Below, piece after piece: positions 32,219 through 40,581 of a stretch of 58,134 nucleotides of DNA. The translations under genes were made by a program, and so were the position numbers. How positions within the stretch are numbered: the stretch's first letter is position 1; every line of letters begins with the position of its first letter. The stretch is from a virus, in the IMG/VR virus record IMGVR_UViG_3300032435_000379, positions 1-58,134 of that record. One strand, written 5' to 3'. The notes beneath the pieces were generated by a model that was not told the origin of the DNA, did no database searches, and saw only the letters and a list, made by a program, of their open reading frames with translations.

Positions 32219-32340
32219 GATATTTTGCTAAGTTAGGAATATAATTATTAATTCTAATATTTTGAGCAGTATCTGTTTTTTTAATATATTCTTTCAACTG
32301 TTATACATGCATGATTTTCTAAAAAATAACACTTAGGCAT
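32211..32340 (-). pseudogene. possible small peptide gene split by a frameshift, between two radical SAM genes
   Basis: The ATG at 32340 overlaps the stop of the 32333 gene and reads MPKCYFLENHACITVERIY to a TAA at 32281-32283. In the next frame a protein-like stretch starting KEYIKKTDTAQNIRINNY runs to a TAA at 32211. Removing one A from an AAA run near 32292-32295 would join the two into about 42 residues. It lies just before the 32215 promoter. It could be a small peptide gene with an inactivating or sequencing slip, a programmed frameshift, or gene remnants. Confidence 0.3.
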
Positions 32341-33490
32341 CTTTAAACTCCTGTACAAGATCAAATAAGTTTTCACCTCTGCTTGCATCTAGCGCAGCAG
32401 TGTACGACAAGAACTTATCGTACTTAGCGGTCCAATCCTCAGCATACATATAATCAATAATACCTTGCACTTTATCTAAATGCAAGTAAGGTTGCAACTG
32501 TGCAGCGGCTTGATCTTTTAAATGTTTAGGTAATACTCTAATGTTTAATTCTTCTGGATGATTGAGAATGTTGAAGTATATTCTATGTCCATACGGATTA
32601 GCCCAGTCTATTAGTTCAGGCAGTCTTAGTATATTGTACATTTGTACTGTGCAGTGTATTTCAATGCCTGCGTTAGGCAGTTGCCTAACCTTTTCAAAGT
32701 TCTTTACAATCGTATCCCATTTACTAGGATGTCTAATATAATGATCTAATGCACCTGTTGCATCTATTGAACAATTAAGTTGTACTCGCTTAAAGTGAAT
32801 CCATCGTTCAAGTAACCAAGGCGGTAGTTTAACTAGATTAGTATTGTACTTTAGACGTATATCCTTTGCAGTACCGTTGTCAATAAAGTAATCTAATAAT
32901 TTCTGCTGTTCTTTAATAACTGTAGGTTCGCCGCCAGTTAAGTATATTTCGTCAACAGTGTGTGCAATACTAAACAAGTTTTCCCAAGTCTTTTCGTGCT
33001 CCGGCCAGTCCATACTACTAAGTCGCTTGTATTCGCTTTCACTTAGTGCAGTTTCAACTAGGTTCCATTCTTTAACCCACATGTTACTTGCATACGGATT
33101 ACACATGCGACATTTTAAATTACACAAGTTTCCTAACCGTAGGTCAACATACTTTATGTTAAAGGGAGCATCAACAGTGTACTCTTTCTCTTCTTTCCAC
33201 TTGTTGTTCCAACTTTGTCTAGCACTTTTAATGCCAACATCTTCTTCTCTAAAACAACGTGTACACATTTCAGGACGTTCGCCAGCAAGTAACTGCTTAC
33301 GAATAGTAGTATATACTTCACTATTCCATGCTTCTTGTAAGTCGTCTCGTTGTAGTTTATAAGGGGTGCCGTCTTTTTTAGTGATAAAGTTTTTACCCGG
33401 AGTGCTGTTGCAGCACACACGAAGATTGCCGCTTGCATTAGTAGCAAGATGCATCCACGGTAATGCGCAGAATGTTTTAGATTGAGTCAT
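32333..33490 (-). CDS. twitch-type radical SAM protein (paralogue A)
   Basis: 385 residues from the ATG at 33490. An N-terminal Cys domain (C8; C26-C27 in NLRVCC; C76-x2-C79 in MCTRCFREED) precedes the SAM cluster C123-NLK-C127-RM-C130. GGEPT (about 200) and YIRHPSKW follow. The auxiliary Cys set being before the core marks the 'twitch domain' radical SAM group. I know such genes from marine phages but not their reaction. Shares blocks LPW.HL, LLAGERP and GNLCNLKCRMCN with the next three paralogues. Last gene of the operon from 45430. Confidence 0.82.
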   Translation of the reverse strand: MTQSKTFCALPWMHLATNASGNLRVCCNSTPGKNFITKKDGTPYKLQRDDLQEAWNSEVYTTIRKQLLAGERPEMCTRCFREEDVGIKSARQSWNNKWKEEKEYTVDAPFNIKYVDLRLGNLCNLKCRMCNPYASNMWVKEWNLVETALSESEYKRLSSMDWPEHEKTWENLFSIAHTVDEIYLTGGEPTVIKEQQKLLDYFIDNGTAKDIRLKYNTNLVKLPPWLLERWIHFKRVQLNCSIDATGALDHYIRHPSKWDTIVKNFEKVRQLPNAGIEIHCTVQMYNILRLPELIDWANPYGHRIYFNILNHPEELNIRVLPKHLKDQAAAQLQPYLHLDKVQGIIDYMYAEDWTAKYDKFLSYTAALDASRGENLFDLVQEFKDA

Positions 33491-34664
33491 AATACTTCGA
33501 TATCTCCATTGTGGCAAAACTTTGTTTTTTATATGTGTCTTTTAATTTAGTTACTTCTATAAATTGTTTACTGTTATCTTCGTTAGTCGGTTGATTAATT
33601 TTATTTTTTACGTCTTTAAGAAACTTACTAAACTTTTTATTGTCTAACTCACTTAAAGTATTAATTTGTCTTAATGCTTCATCTTTAAGATCCTGCGGAA
33701 CATTTCGCACATCTAAGTACGCAGGTGCATCCAATGGAATAACATTAATATGGAAATTATATTGTTTAGCTAACTCTACTATATTTTTAATTTCAAGAAT
33801 GTTATATGCTTGTAGTGTAAATGTAGTTGAAGTTACCAACTGTTCAGTCTGCACTTTAGACAACTTTTGCAACTTACTGTTGACATCATTCCAATTTGCA
33901 GGATGTCTTATATATTCGAAAGTATCGCCTATACCGTCTATACTACAAATAATGTTCACAAATTTAAATGCTTTAAATAGGCCAATCCATTCGTCATTTA
34001 TTAGTGTTACATTTGTTATTATCATTAGATTAATGTTTTTAGCAAAATCGTTATCAACACAATAGTCAATTAGTTTCTTTACGCTGGGAACCATTAGAGG
34101 TTCCCCGCCTGTAAATTTTAAATGACGCAACCCATTTGCAATCATGTCTTTTATCGAATCTACAAACTCTTCTTGGAGATACCATTTGTTTTGAACAAAG
34201 GTTTTTTCGTGCTCGTCTAGTCCTAGATCAACACCAGTTTCTTTAAGTATTTTTTGAAATTCATTTGCAACACCGCTACTACTATAACTATTGCACATTC
34301 TACAACTTAGGTTACAATAATTTCCTAATTTTAGATCAAGTTCTACTGGATATTTTTTTGTTGTAGGAATGTCATCTACAAATTTATCCCAGATACCTTG
34401 ATTCTTATAATTTTTAACAAACTGATCTCGTAAACTAGATATTCCAGATTCTTCTTTTTTCCAACAACTTTTACAAATCTCTGGACGGTTGCCGGCCAAC
34501 ATTTCTTTCTTAACACCATCTCTTAGATCATTCCAGTGCTTGTCGAGATTGCCGATAAATTTATCTTTGTCCTGTGTAACAGCATTACAACATAAACGAT
34601 TTTTCCCCATTGTGTTTACGCATAGGTGATCCCATACAGCAGGACAAACGGTATCTAAATTCAT
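33477..34664 (-). CDS. twitch-type radical SAM protein (paralogue B)
   Basis: 395 residues. N-terminal Cys: C7, C15, C25-C26 (KNRLCC), C64-x2-C67 (ICKSCWKKEESG). SAM cluster C117-NLS-C121-RM-C124 in LGNYCNLSCRMCNSYS; FTGGEPLM; SIDGIGDTFEYIRHPANW. Close in layout to the 32333 protein, but clearly diverged, so the duplication is old. It overlaps both neighbours (ATGA upstream with the oxygenase gene, 14 nt with 32333). Confidence 0.82.
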   Translation of the reverse strand: MNLDTVCPAVWDHLCVNTMGKNRLCCNAVTQDKDKFIGNLDKHWNDLRDGVKKEMLAGNRPEICKSCWKKEESGISSLRDQFVKNYKNQGIWDKFVDDIPTTKKYPVELDLKLGNYCNLSCRMCNSYSSSGVANEFQKILKETGVDLGLDEHEKTFVQNKWYLQEEFVDSIKDMIANGLRHLKFTGGEPLMVPSVKKLIDYCVDNDFAKNINLMIITNVTLINDEWIGLFKAFKFVNIICSIDGIGDTFEYIRHPANWNDVNSKLQKLSKVQTEQLVTSTTFTLQAYNILEIKNIVELAKQYNFHINVIPLDAPAYLDVRNVPQDLKDEALRQINTLSELDNKKFSKFLKDVKNKINQPTNEDNSKQFIEVTKLKDTYKKQSFATMEISKYYDSI

Positions 34665-35539
34665 TTTATCTCTCTGAGAAACGTTAGTAACAGTCCCATT
34701 TTAGTTGTCCAATGATTATTCGGACGACCTTTATTTGTTGCATGCAATTGCACAGCATCAAACACAATAGGAGCACGAGGTTTCCACTCGCAAGTTAGTT
34801 CAGGTGTTAATCCTGTTAAGCGTTTGTAAGGAGTGTAGTACAAATATTCATCGTAATGTTCTTTGTTATAGTTTATAAGATTTGATGTTTTATCTTGTAC
34901 TGTGCCATCTAACAAATAAAAATTAATGTCAACATGATTATCTACAATGGGATATGTTGTTGCAACAGTTTGTTCTGGTTTTTTACCGTGATGGTATACA
35001 TGGGCAAAATCAACATGGCGCTGATCAAAAAACACAGCATGGCTTTCTATGTTAGCAGGTGCAGTAAACAATGGAATAATAATATTACGCCAGGGTACAT
35101 ATTTGCGGCCCTTGTGATCTATAGGAGTTTTAGTTAAACTATTTTTCCAATCTGATTCTCTAGTACTATCGTTGTGTAACCCATACTGACTAGGCGTAAT
35201 AAAGAAATTGCCTCCGACAACAGGTGATGTTTCTGCACCCGGTACCATTTGATTAATACGATCTGCAAACTTTTCGTATACTCCCTGTAGGTTACCGCTT
35301 ATAAACATTGTACCGTTATCGTTGTGTCTTACTGTATTGCAACGACTAAATGCATATCCGTACATCCAACTAATTTCTTCTTCAGTAAATGCTTCATCAA
35401 ATACTTCTGCTTTTTGAAAATGTTCTGCTATGTTTTGTTGTACGCTTGATTCCTTTAGATTAGCAAGCCAATGTTCATACTCAAGTTTATAACTTTTATG
35501 ATTTGCAATGTCTTCTGCTCTATTAATATTCGCTAACAT
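34661..35539 (-). CDS. 2OG/Fe(II)-oxygenase-fold protein between two radical SAM genes
   Basis: 292 residues. H122-N-D124 in YGLHNDSTRESD, then RNIIIPLFTAP and a distal His in IVFDAVQLHATNKGRPNNHWTTKMGLLLTF. The N-terminal 70 residues are helical. It is sandwiched between two twitch radical SAM genes with overlapping ends, so a role on the same substrate is likely; hydroxylation after radical chemistry is one idea. Confidence 0.65.
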   Translation of the reverse strand: MLANINRAEDIANHKSYKLEYEHWLANLKESSVQQNIAEHFQKAEVFDEAFTEEEISWMYGYAFSRCNTVRHNDNGTMFISGNLQGVYEKFADRINQMVPGAETSPVVGGNFFITPSQYGLHNDSTRESDWKNSLTKTPIDHKGRKYVPWRNIIIPLFTAPANIESHAVFFDQRHVDFAHVYHHGKKPEQTVATTYPIVDNHVDINFYLLDGTVQDKTSNLINYNKEHYDEYLYYTPYKRLTGLTPELTCEWKPRAPIVFDAVQLHATNKGRPNNHWTTKMGLLLTFLREIK

Positions 35540-36938
35540 TAAAAATATCTTTCATTTCAGGAAATGTTTCTGCAAAAGTATTTCCACGCTGATTATCACA
35601 TAGTCCTAAAAACTCCTGCATCTCAGGCAAGCGTTGGCTCCAGTCTTCGCTCTCCATAAAGCTAAGTATGCCGTCAAGGCGTTTAATGCCATATTCTGCA
35701 CTGCGGAATTTTTCATAATCTACTTTACCTTTGTGCCATTCTGGAATGCCTAACTCCCAGTTTGCTTCCCACCAAGGATACCATGCTTCGTATTTTACTC
35801 TACACTTAGCTTTAAAATCTGCAGGCAAACTTTTAACATTTAAATGTGCAGGCCAATATACAAAGTGCTGACTAATTCCGCCTGCACCAAATGGCCACAT
35901 GTTAACTTTCTTAAACTTCTGCTCTAGCTTCCATTGAATAAAGTCTGGCAAGTAATATACATTTAGTGCTTGTACTGCACATGCAATAGTAACTTCGACA
36001 TTGTCACTAGTTTGTGTATCTAACAAATGGAATACTTCTTCTTGACGACTCCACTTACTAGGATAACGAATGTAGTCATTCATTTCTTTGATACTGTCTA
36101 TGCTGTAATGGAAACGTACTAACTTAAATTCTTTCCACAAGTCAAACAAATCATCCCGCCACTCAACACCGTTTGAATTGTAACGAAGTTCTAGATCTTT
36201 TGCATAACCCATTTTAATAGCGTATTCGAGTATCTCGTAGTGTTCTTCAATAATGAGACTTTCGCCGCCAGCAAAGTAAATCTGTTGCATACTAGGCATT
36301 TGCTCGTAAAACTGTTTCCAAAATGTAGGATTCTGTTTGTGCCAGTTATAACTACTGCCGTTAGTACTACCTTTATCCTGCCACTGCATAATTTCTTTAA
36401 GTGATTCATTTTTTACACTAGGAAAGATTGCTTTATAATCTTTAATCCATCCACTACTGTCATGTGGGCTACACATAATACATGCAAGTTGACACTTTGT
36501 CCCAAACCGCAAATCAATGTATGCTAAGTTGGGCGGTACTTCGCCGTCGGGCTGTGTATCAGAAAGTATTTTATCAAGATCAACACGTTGACTCCAATAG
36601 TGTGTTTCCCACTGTCGCTTACTACGGTGCCCGGCTGCTTCTTCTTTATAACATTTTAAACAGCTAGGTGGCTTTTCGCCTGCAAGCATTTGTTTGCGTA
36701 CATTTTTCATGTATTTGCTGTTCCATGCTGTTTCAAAGTCACTAACGTTTAAGTTGTTGGGTTTGCCGTCGTCTGTTTTAAGGATGCCCACTTGGCCACC
36801 ATGTTCTTTGTCATTAGTAGCACCGACACTACTAGCGTTAGCAGTGCAGCATACTCGCATACTACCATCAGGTCTCGTACTAAGGTGTACCCACGGTAGA
36901 AGGCAAAACGTCTTTGAAGGATACTTTTTATCTGTCAT
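35523..36938 (-). CDS. twitch-type radical SAM protein (paralogue C)
   Basis: 471 residues, the longest of the four. N-terminal Cys: C12 (FCLLPWVHLS), C30-C31 (SMRVCC), C93-x2-C96 (SCLKCYKEEAAG). SAM cluster C149-QLA-C153-IM-C156; FAGGESLI (GGES instead of GGEP); SIDSIKEMNDYIRYPSKW. The GGES variant and the wider C-terminal part set it apart. Overlaps the oxygenase gene by 17 nt and starts 8 nt after the stop of the 36947 gene. Confidence 0.82.
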   Translation of the reverse strand: MTDKKYPSKTFCLLPWVHLSTRPDGSMRVCCTANASSVGATNDKEHGGQVGILKTDDGKPNNLNVSDFETAWNSKYMKNVRKQMLAGEKPPSCLKCYKEEAAGHRSKRQWETHYWSQRVDLDKILSDTQPDGEVPPNLAYIDLRFGTKCQLACIMCSPHDSSGWIKDYKAIFPSVKNESLKEIMQWQDKGSTNGSSYNWHKQNPTFWKQFYEQMPSMQQIYFAGGESLIIEEHYEILEYAIKMGYAKDLELRYNSNGVEWRDDLFDLWKEFKLVRFHYSIDSIKEMNDYIRYPSKWSRQEEVFHLLDTQTSDNVEVTIACAVQALNVYYLPDFIQWKLEQKFKKVNMWPFGAGGISQHFVYWPAHLNVKSLPADFKAKCRVKYEAWYPWWEANWELGIPEWHKGKVDYEKFRSAEYGIKRLDGILSFMESEDWSQRLPEMQEFLGLCDNQRGNTFAETFPEMKDIFNVSEY

Positions 36939-36946
36939 GTAAGTAC

Positions 36947-38014
36947 TTATTTGAACTGTTCTGCAAAAGGATCAAACTCGGATCCGCATTTCATAGCACA
37001 TACTTTTAGTTTGCCGTCTGCACAACTAGACTTGCTCCAACTGCTTTGTATACTATCAAATATACCTGTGTCAAATACTGCTGCTAATCCGTTACGTGCA
37101 TCTAACGCACCCTTATTAGGAATAAAGTCCCATATCTGTTCTACCTTAGGATCTTTGTGCCACCATTTGTACATTCGCCCGGCTGTCCAACAACAAGGCA
37201 ATGCTAGACCTTCTGCTGTAATGAACAAGCTATTGTCTTTCTTTACTTTACAAATAATAGGAGCTCTATCATAGTATGCATCCATACTATTATATTTCTT
37301 TTCTACTTTTTCTTGAGTCTTTAATGCATTATTTTGGTATTTAATATCAGGTTTTTTTAATTCTGCCGCCACTTTTCCTTTTTTGTCAACTGCTTGGTGC
37401 GATTCTTTTTTCTTTGAATCTTGTGTAATAAAACGGCCTGTCTTTTTCTTCATAAACTTTTCGCAGCCCCACGCATTAGCAAGTGTTTCTGCTTCTTCAA
37501 CTTGATGTTGGTTGTGTTCAAATATTAAAAAGTCCCAACGAGCTCTGCCGCCTGCACTAATAAACGCCTTCATGTTACGCTCTACATTGTCCCATACAAC
37601 GCCTTGACGATAGATATGGTTAGTATCGCGTAAGCCGTCAACACTAAAAATAACGGCTCCTGTCCTTCCAAAAACTCCTGCAAGTTCTTTCCACCATTGT
37701 TCATTCTTTGCTCCTGCATTTGTATTCATGCTCAGCCACATGTTAGTATTGTGTTCACGGAAGTACTTGAATATTTCTAAGGTATCACGAGCAACAATAG
37801 GATCACCTAAGTTTCCACACATATACATTGTGTTAAGCTGTGCAATAAACTCTGGCAAGAATATTTTTTTGCAATCTTCTAATGAAAGTTCATCTAAGTT
37901 GATATGAGGGTTTATACCTTTGCCATTCATATTGCGGTCGCACATAGGACAACTAGCTTGACAATTTTGAGTTACTTCAAGATGAATTGCTTTTATATCT
38001 TCATACTTATACAT
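36947..38014 (-). CDS. radical SAM/SPASM protein
   Basis: 355 residues. SAM cluster C18-QAS-C22-PM-C25 in EVTQNCQASCPMCDRN; CGNLGDP replaces GGEP (as in some SPASM enzymes). C-terminal Cys set: ICKVKKD, LPCCWTAG, SSCADGKLKVCAMKC, which would bind auxiliary clusters. A Lys-rich stretch with MKKKTGRFITQDSKKK lies in the middle, where substrate binding may occur. SPASM enzymes often modify ribosomal peptides, but sugars and alcohols are also used. Coupled to the nitroreductase-like gene (8-nt overlap). Confidence 0.82.
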   Translation of the reverse strand: MYKYEDIKAIHLEVTQNCQASCPMCDRNMNGKGINPHINLDELSLEDCKKIFLPEFIAQLNTMYMCGNLGDPIVARDTLEIFKYFREHNTNMWLSMNTNAGAKNEQWWKELAGVFGRTGAVIFSVDGLRDTNHIYRQGVVWDNVERNMKAFISAGGRARWDFLIFEHNQHQVEEAETLANAWGCEKFMKKKTGRFITQDSKKKESHQAVDKKGKVAAELKKPDIKYQNNALKTQEKVEKKYNSMDAYYDRAPIICKVKKDNSLFITAEGLALPCCWTAGRMYKWWHKDPKVEQIWDFIPNKGALDARNGLAAVFDTGIFDSIQSSWSKSSCADGKLKVCAMKCGSEFDPFAEQFK

Positions 38015-38957
38015 ATTTTATGTATTCTTCTATAGGAGGTTTTTTATAATCATTGCTATCTGGTATGCCAGCTTCGGCGTTATATACCGGGCAATGATAT
38101 GTAAGAGCCTCAGATTTATAACCAATTCCTAAATATAATTGAGGATGTATTCCAATATCCTCGACCATGTCGTTATCATTTTGTATACAAGCACAAAATC
38201 CAACAGCCAATCCAACAGCAGGAGCAGCAAGACTAACATACATTGCTGCAAGCCCTATTTCAACTCCTGCTTCATAGAGATAGTAATTTTTATCAACTCC
38301 GTCTTGCGGAGTTCCTCTAATGCCAAAGGCAAGAACATAAGGTGCAAGTACCTGAGGATTATATCTTGATTTTGGATTACCCGGATCTGCTTCAGTGCCT
38401 TTATACATCTTTTGTTGTAACTCAGGCAGCGTATGTGTAGGAATAATACGCAAGTCATATCTAACTCGGCGTTGTTTACTTGGCACGTAGTTGTGTATAC
38501 CTCTTACAATATCATCTATTAAATGCTGTTCAGGTATTTGATCTGTCCAATTATATGTATTGATTCTATTATTTGCGAGATATTCAAAAGACCCTAATTC
38601 ATAAATTGGTTTATTTAAAATATTGTTTATTGTAATAGATACTAAGCTATCAACTTCAACAGACGGACAAATTTCGTTTATCAAAGTATTAATTATTTTA
38701 TAAGTTTTTACTTCAACATCAGTTGTTCTTAACTGAGACTTTCCTCTGTTCCAAAATCTACTGGTAATATTCTGTGTTCTAGCAGTATTAGTATTTTCTA
38801 AATCATATATCCATGCATCATACACATAACCAATATCTCTATAGCACTTTTCAAATTCAGTAGTACGATTAGGATAAGATTTTTTAATCCATTCTACTGA
38901 TTGCTCAATTATAGATTTTTTATTTTCTTTTAAAATTTTAATTATGTTCATTGTCAT
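38007..38957 (-). CDS. nitroreductase-like FMN protein (probable)
   Basis: 316 residues. The second half reads like a nitroreductase: AGVEIGLAAMYVSLAAPAVGLAVGFC is the long helix of the dimer core, and LGIGYKSEAL...KKPPIEEY is the usual end (GYP.....KP..E). The conserved Arg pair for FMN phosphate (RYDLRIIP) comes earlier. Related enzymes oxidise azolines in peptide products or reduce nitro/quinone groups. Overlap with the SPASM radical SAM gene suggests a shared substrate. Family call is moderate. Confidence 0.5.
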   Translation of the reverse strand: MTMNIIKILKENKKSIIEQSVEWIKKSYPNRTTEFEKCYRDIGYVYDAWIYDLENTNTARTQNITSRFWNRGKSQLRTTDVEVKTYKIINTLINEICPSVEVDSLVSITINNILNKPIYELGSFEYLANNRINTYNWTDQIPEQHLIDDIVRGIHNYVPSKQRRVRYDLRIIPTHTLPELQQKMYKGTEADPGNPKSRYNPQVLAPYVLAFGIRGTPQDGVDKNYYLYEAGVEIGLAAMYVSLAAPAVGLAVGFCACIQNDNDMVEDIGIHPQLYLGIGYKSEALTYHCPVYNAEAGIPDSNDYKKPPIEEYIKYV

Positions 38958-39175
38958 TCCAGTACTAACACTACATCTTTGCCTGGACCTACTTTGCTAG
39001 GTAAGTCTCCATATTGCTCTACATACCATTTAATAACCGCGGTGTACCAATTTTGACTATTATGATGTGCTTGTTTATTAAACTGATATATGTTATTGTT
39101 TGTAGCTTCCATAGTACTTATCGCACGGGCACTTTCGGTCTGGAGCTGTCTGAGTGTAAGATTACTTATATCCAA
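38954..39175 (-). CDS. small hypothetical protein, TTG start
   Basis: 73 residues starting with TTG at 39175 (TAGG about 10 nt upstream), overlapping the end of the methyltransferase gene. Helical N-terminus with LTLRQLQTESARAISTMEATNNN, then YTAVIKWYVEQYG and a C-terminal PSKVGPGKDVVLVLE. Overlaps the nitroreductase-like gene by 4 nt. A small partner protein or substrate peptide is possible; no family recognised. Confidence 0.45.
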   Translation of the reverse strand: MDISNLTLRQLQTESARAISTMEATNNNIYQFNKQAHHNSQNWYTAVIKWYVEQYGDLPSKVGPGKDVVLVLE

Positions 39176-39923
39176 TTTTCATAAACCTAGTATAGTTGGA
39201 AAGAAATAATTCACCTTCAAATTTAACATCTGACATAGGAGCTGACTTACTAAATGTATCTAAGTCAGCACTACAATTTATATGATCTTCTATTTCAAAG
39301 TAATTGTTGCTTTGTAATACTACTAATTTGCCATCCGGAATCTTTGAATACCATTCTTCGAAATTTTCTATGTGTTCGCAACTTGTGTTAATAATAGTAT
39401 CAGGCGTATCAGCTAAAGGACACGTTGTTCCGTCAGCTCTAATTACTTCGTAGTTTTCGAACTCATAATTAATATCCATGATATCTTTTGTAGATGATTT
39501 AAATTGCCAGTTATCCTTAACCCACGGGTTATTAAATGTTTCAGCAATACTTCGGCAACTAGGATCAATGTCAAAACTTCTAACTTTATTTACTTTAATG
39601 TTACTTTCAAATAACATTGTAGCAAGTGTAGCATACCATCCTGCACACAAGAATACTGTGCCTAAATCAACTTTAAGTTCACTAAGTTCTTTTACTAACC
39701 ATAGTTTGCTTTCTAGTTGTCCTCGGCTAAAACAGTCTGCATTAAAACTGTCATCGTCCTTATACTTACGCATACCTTCAATTAATTGACTGCCTGTTAA
39801 TCCTTGTATAATTCTAAACAATGCAAACTTATCTTGACTTAATAAGGTTTTTCTAAGATCACTAAAGATAGAGTTATCCGGGTATAGTAATTCTAATCTA
39901 TCTAGTATTTCAGCAATCTGCAT
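39162..39923 (-). CDS. class I SAM-dependent methyltransferase-like protein
   Basis: 253 residues. Motif I-like TVFLCAGWYATL (89-100) followed by VRSFDIDPSCRSIAETF (D118, D120, the ribose-binding acidic residue). Then TIINTSCEHIENFEEWYSKIP and KLVVLQSNNYFEIEDHIN, which recalls methyltransferases with a CEH...W motif. It might also be a nucleoside-binding Rossmann enzyme. Overlaps the glycosyltransferase-like gene by 14 nt; it may methylate a sugar or peptide. Confidence 0.6.
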   Translation of the reverse strand: MQIAEILDRLELLYPDNSIFSDLRKTLLSQDKFALFRIIQGLTGSQLIEGMRKYKDDDSFNADCFSRGQLESKLWLVKELSELKVDLGTVFLCAGWYATLATMLFESNIKVNKVRSFDIDPSCRSIAETFNNPWVKDNWQFKSSTKDIMDINYEFENYEVIRADGTTCPLADTPDTIINTSCEHIENFEEWYSKIPDGKLVVLQSNNYFEIEDHINCSADLDTFSKSAPMSDVKFEGELFLSNYTRFMKIGYK

Positions 39924-40581
39924 TGTATTTCTCCTTAAGCCAGTTAAAGTCGTTTATCAACCCAAGATCAGCCCCGCTAGAAAGCCCGTACTTCCTGCCA
40001 GCACAAGCACCTTTAATAGCATATTCGCCGAAGGGAGCATCTCCTCCCACTGTTGTCCATATTTTGAGTCTTTCATTTGTTTCTTCCTCGTTTTGTCTAT
40101 CTATTATTTTACTTGCAAGTTTAGTACATTCTCTAAATGCACTACGCCATGTACTAAATTCATCTACATTAAATGCAGTGATATTACTAACTTGCTCCAT
40201 AGGAATAAATTTAGTACTGATGCTTGTGGTCATATCTGGTTTACTAGTGTCCATGTGTAATGTTGCTATTCTAGGAAGCAATTTTACACCACCGTATCCG
40301 TATTCTAGATCATTAATAGGATTGCGGCTACGCCATACATGTACAGCATCTTTATTAGTTCGGTTTGGAACATAAGAAAAATCAAAGTCATCTACAATAA
40401 GTGCATCGGCGTCAACAATCCATACCATATAAGTAAATGCTTTTTTTGCTGCTTCAATATGTGCTTGATGTATTCCTTTAACTCCGTGAACACGCATAGC
40501 CCACGGCACTTGTGCTTTTAGGTTGTTCCAGTTTACATCAGCTTGGATTTCGTTATAACTTATAAAAATTACATCATACAT
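39910..40581 (-). CDS. GT-A-like glycosyltransferase (paralogue of 41923 product)
   Basis: 223 residues from the ATG at 40581, which overlaps the radical SAM stop. DAD motif (57-59) in MVWIVDADALIVDDF would bind the metal and nucleotide-sugar. Opening YDVIFISYNEIQADVNWNNL and PWAMRVHGVKGIHQAH match the 41923 protein (YDIIYLSYDEPNAEKNY; PWAKRVHGVEGSDAAH), so the two are paralogues. Both also share a WR..FRE segment. Acceptor unknown. Confidence 0.65.
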   Translation of the reverse strand: MYDVIFISYNEIQADVNWNNLKAQVPWAMRVHGVKGIHQAHIEAAKKAFTYMVWIVDADALIVDDFDFSYVPNRTNKDAVHVWRSRNPINDLEYGYGGVKLLPRIATLHMDTSKPDMTTSISTKFIPMEQVSNITAFNVDEFSTWRSAFRECTKLASKIIDRQNEEETNERLKIWTTVGGDAPFGEYAIKGACAGRKYGLSSGADLGLINDFNWLKEKYNADC

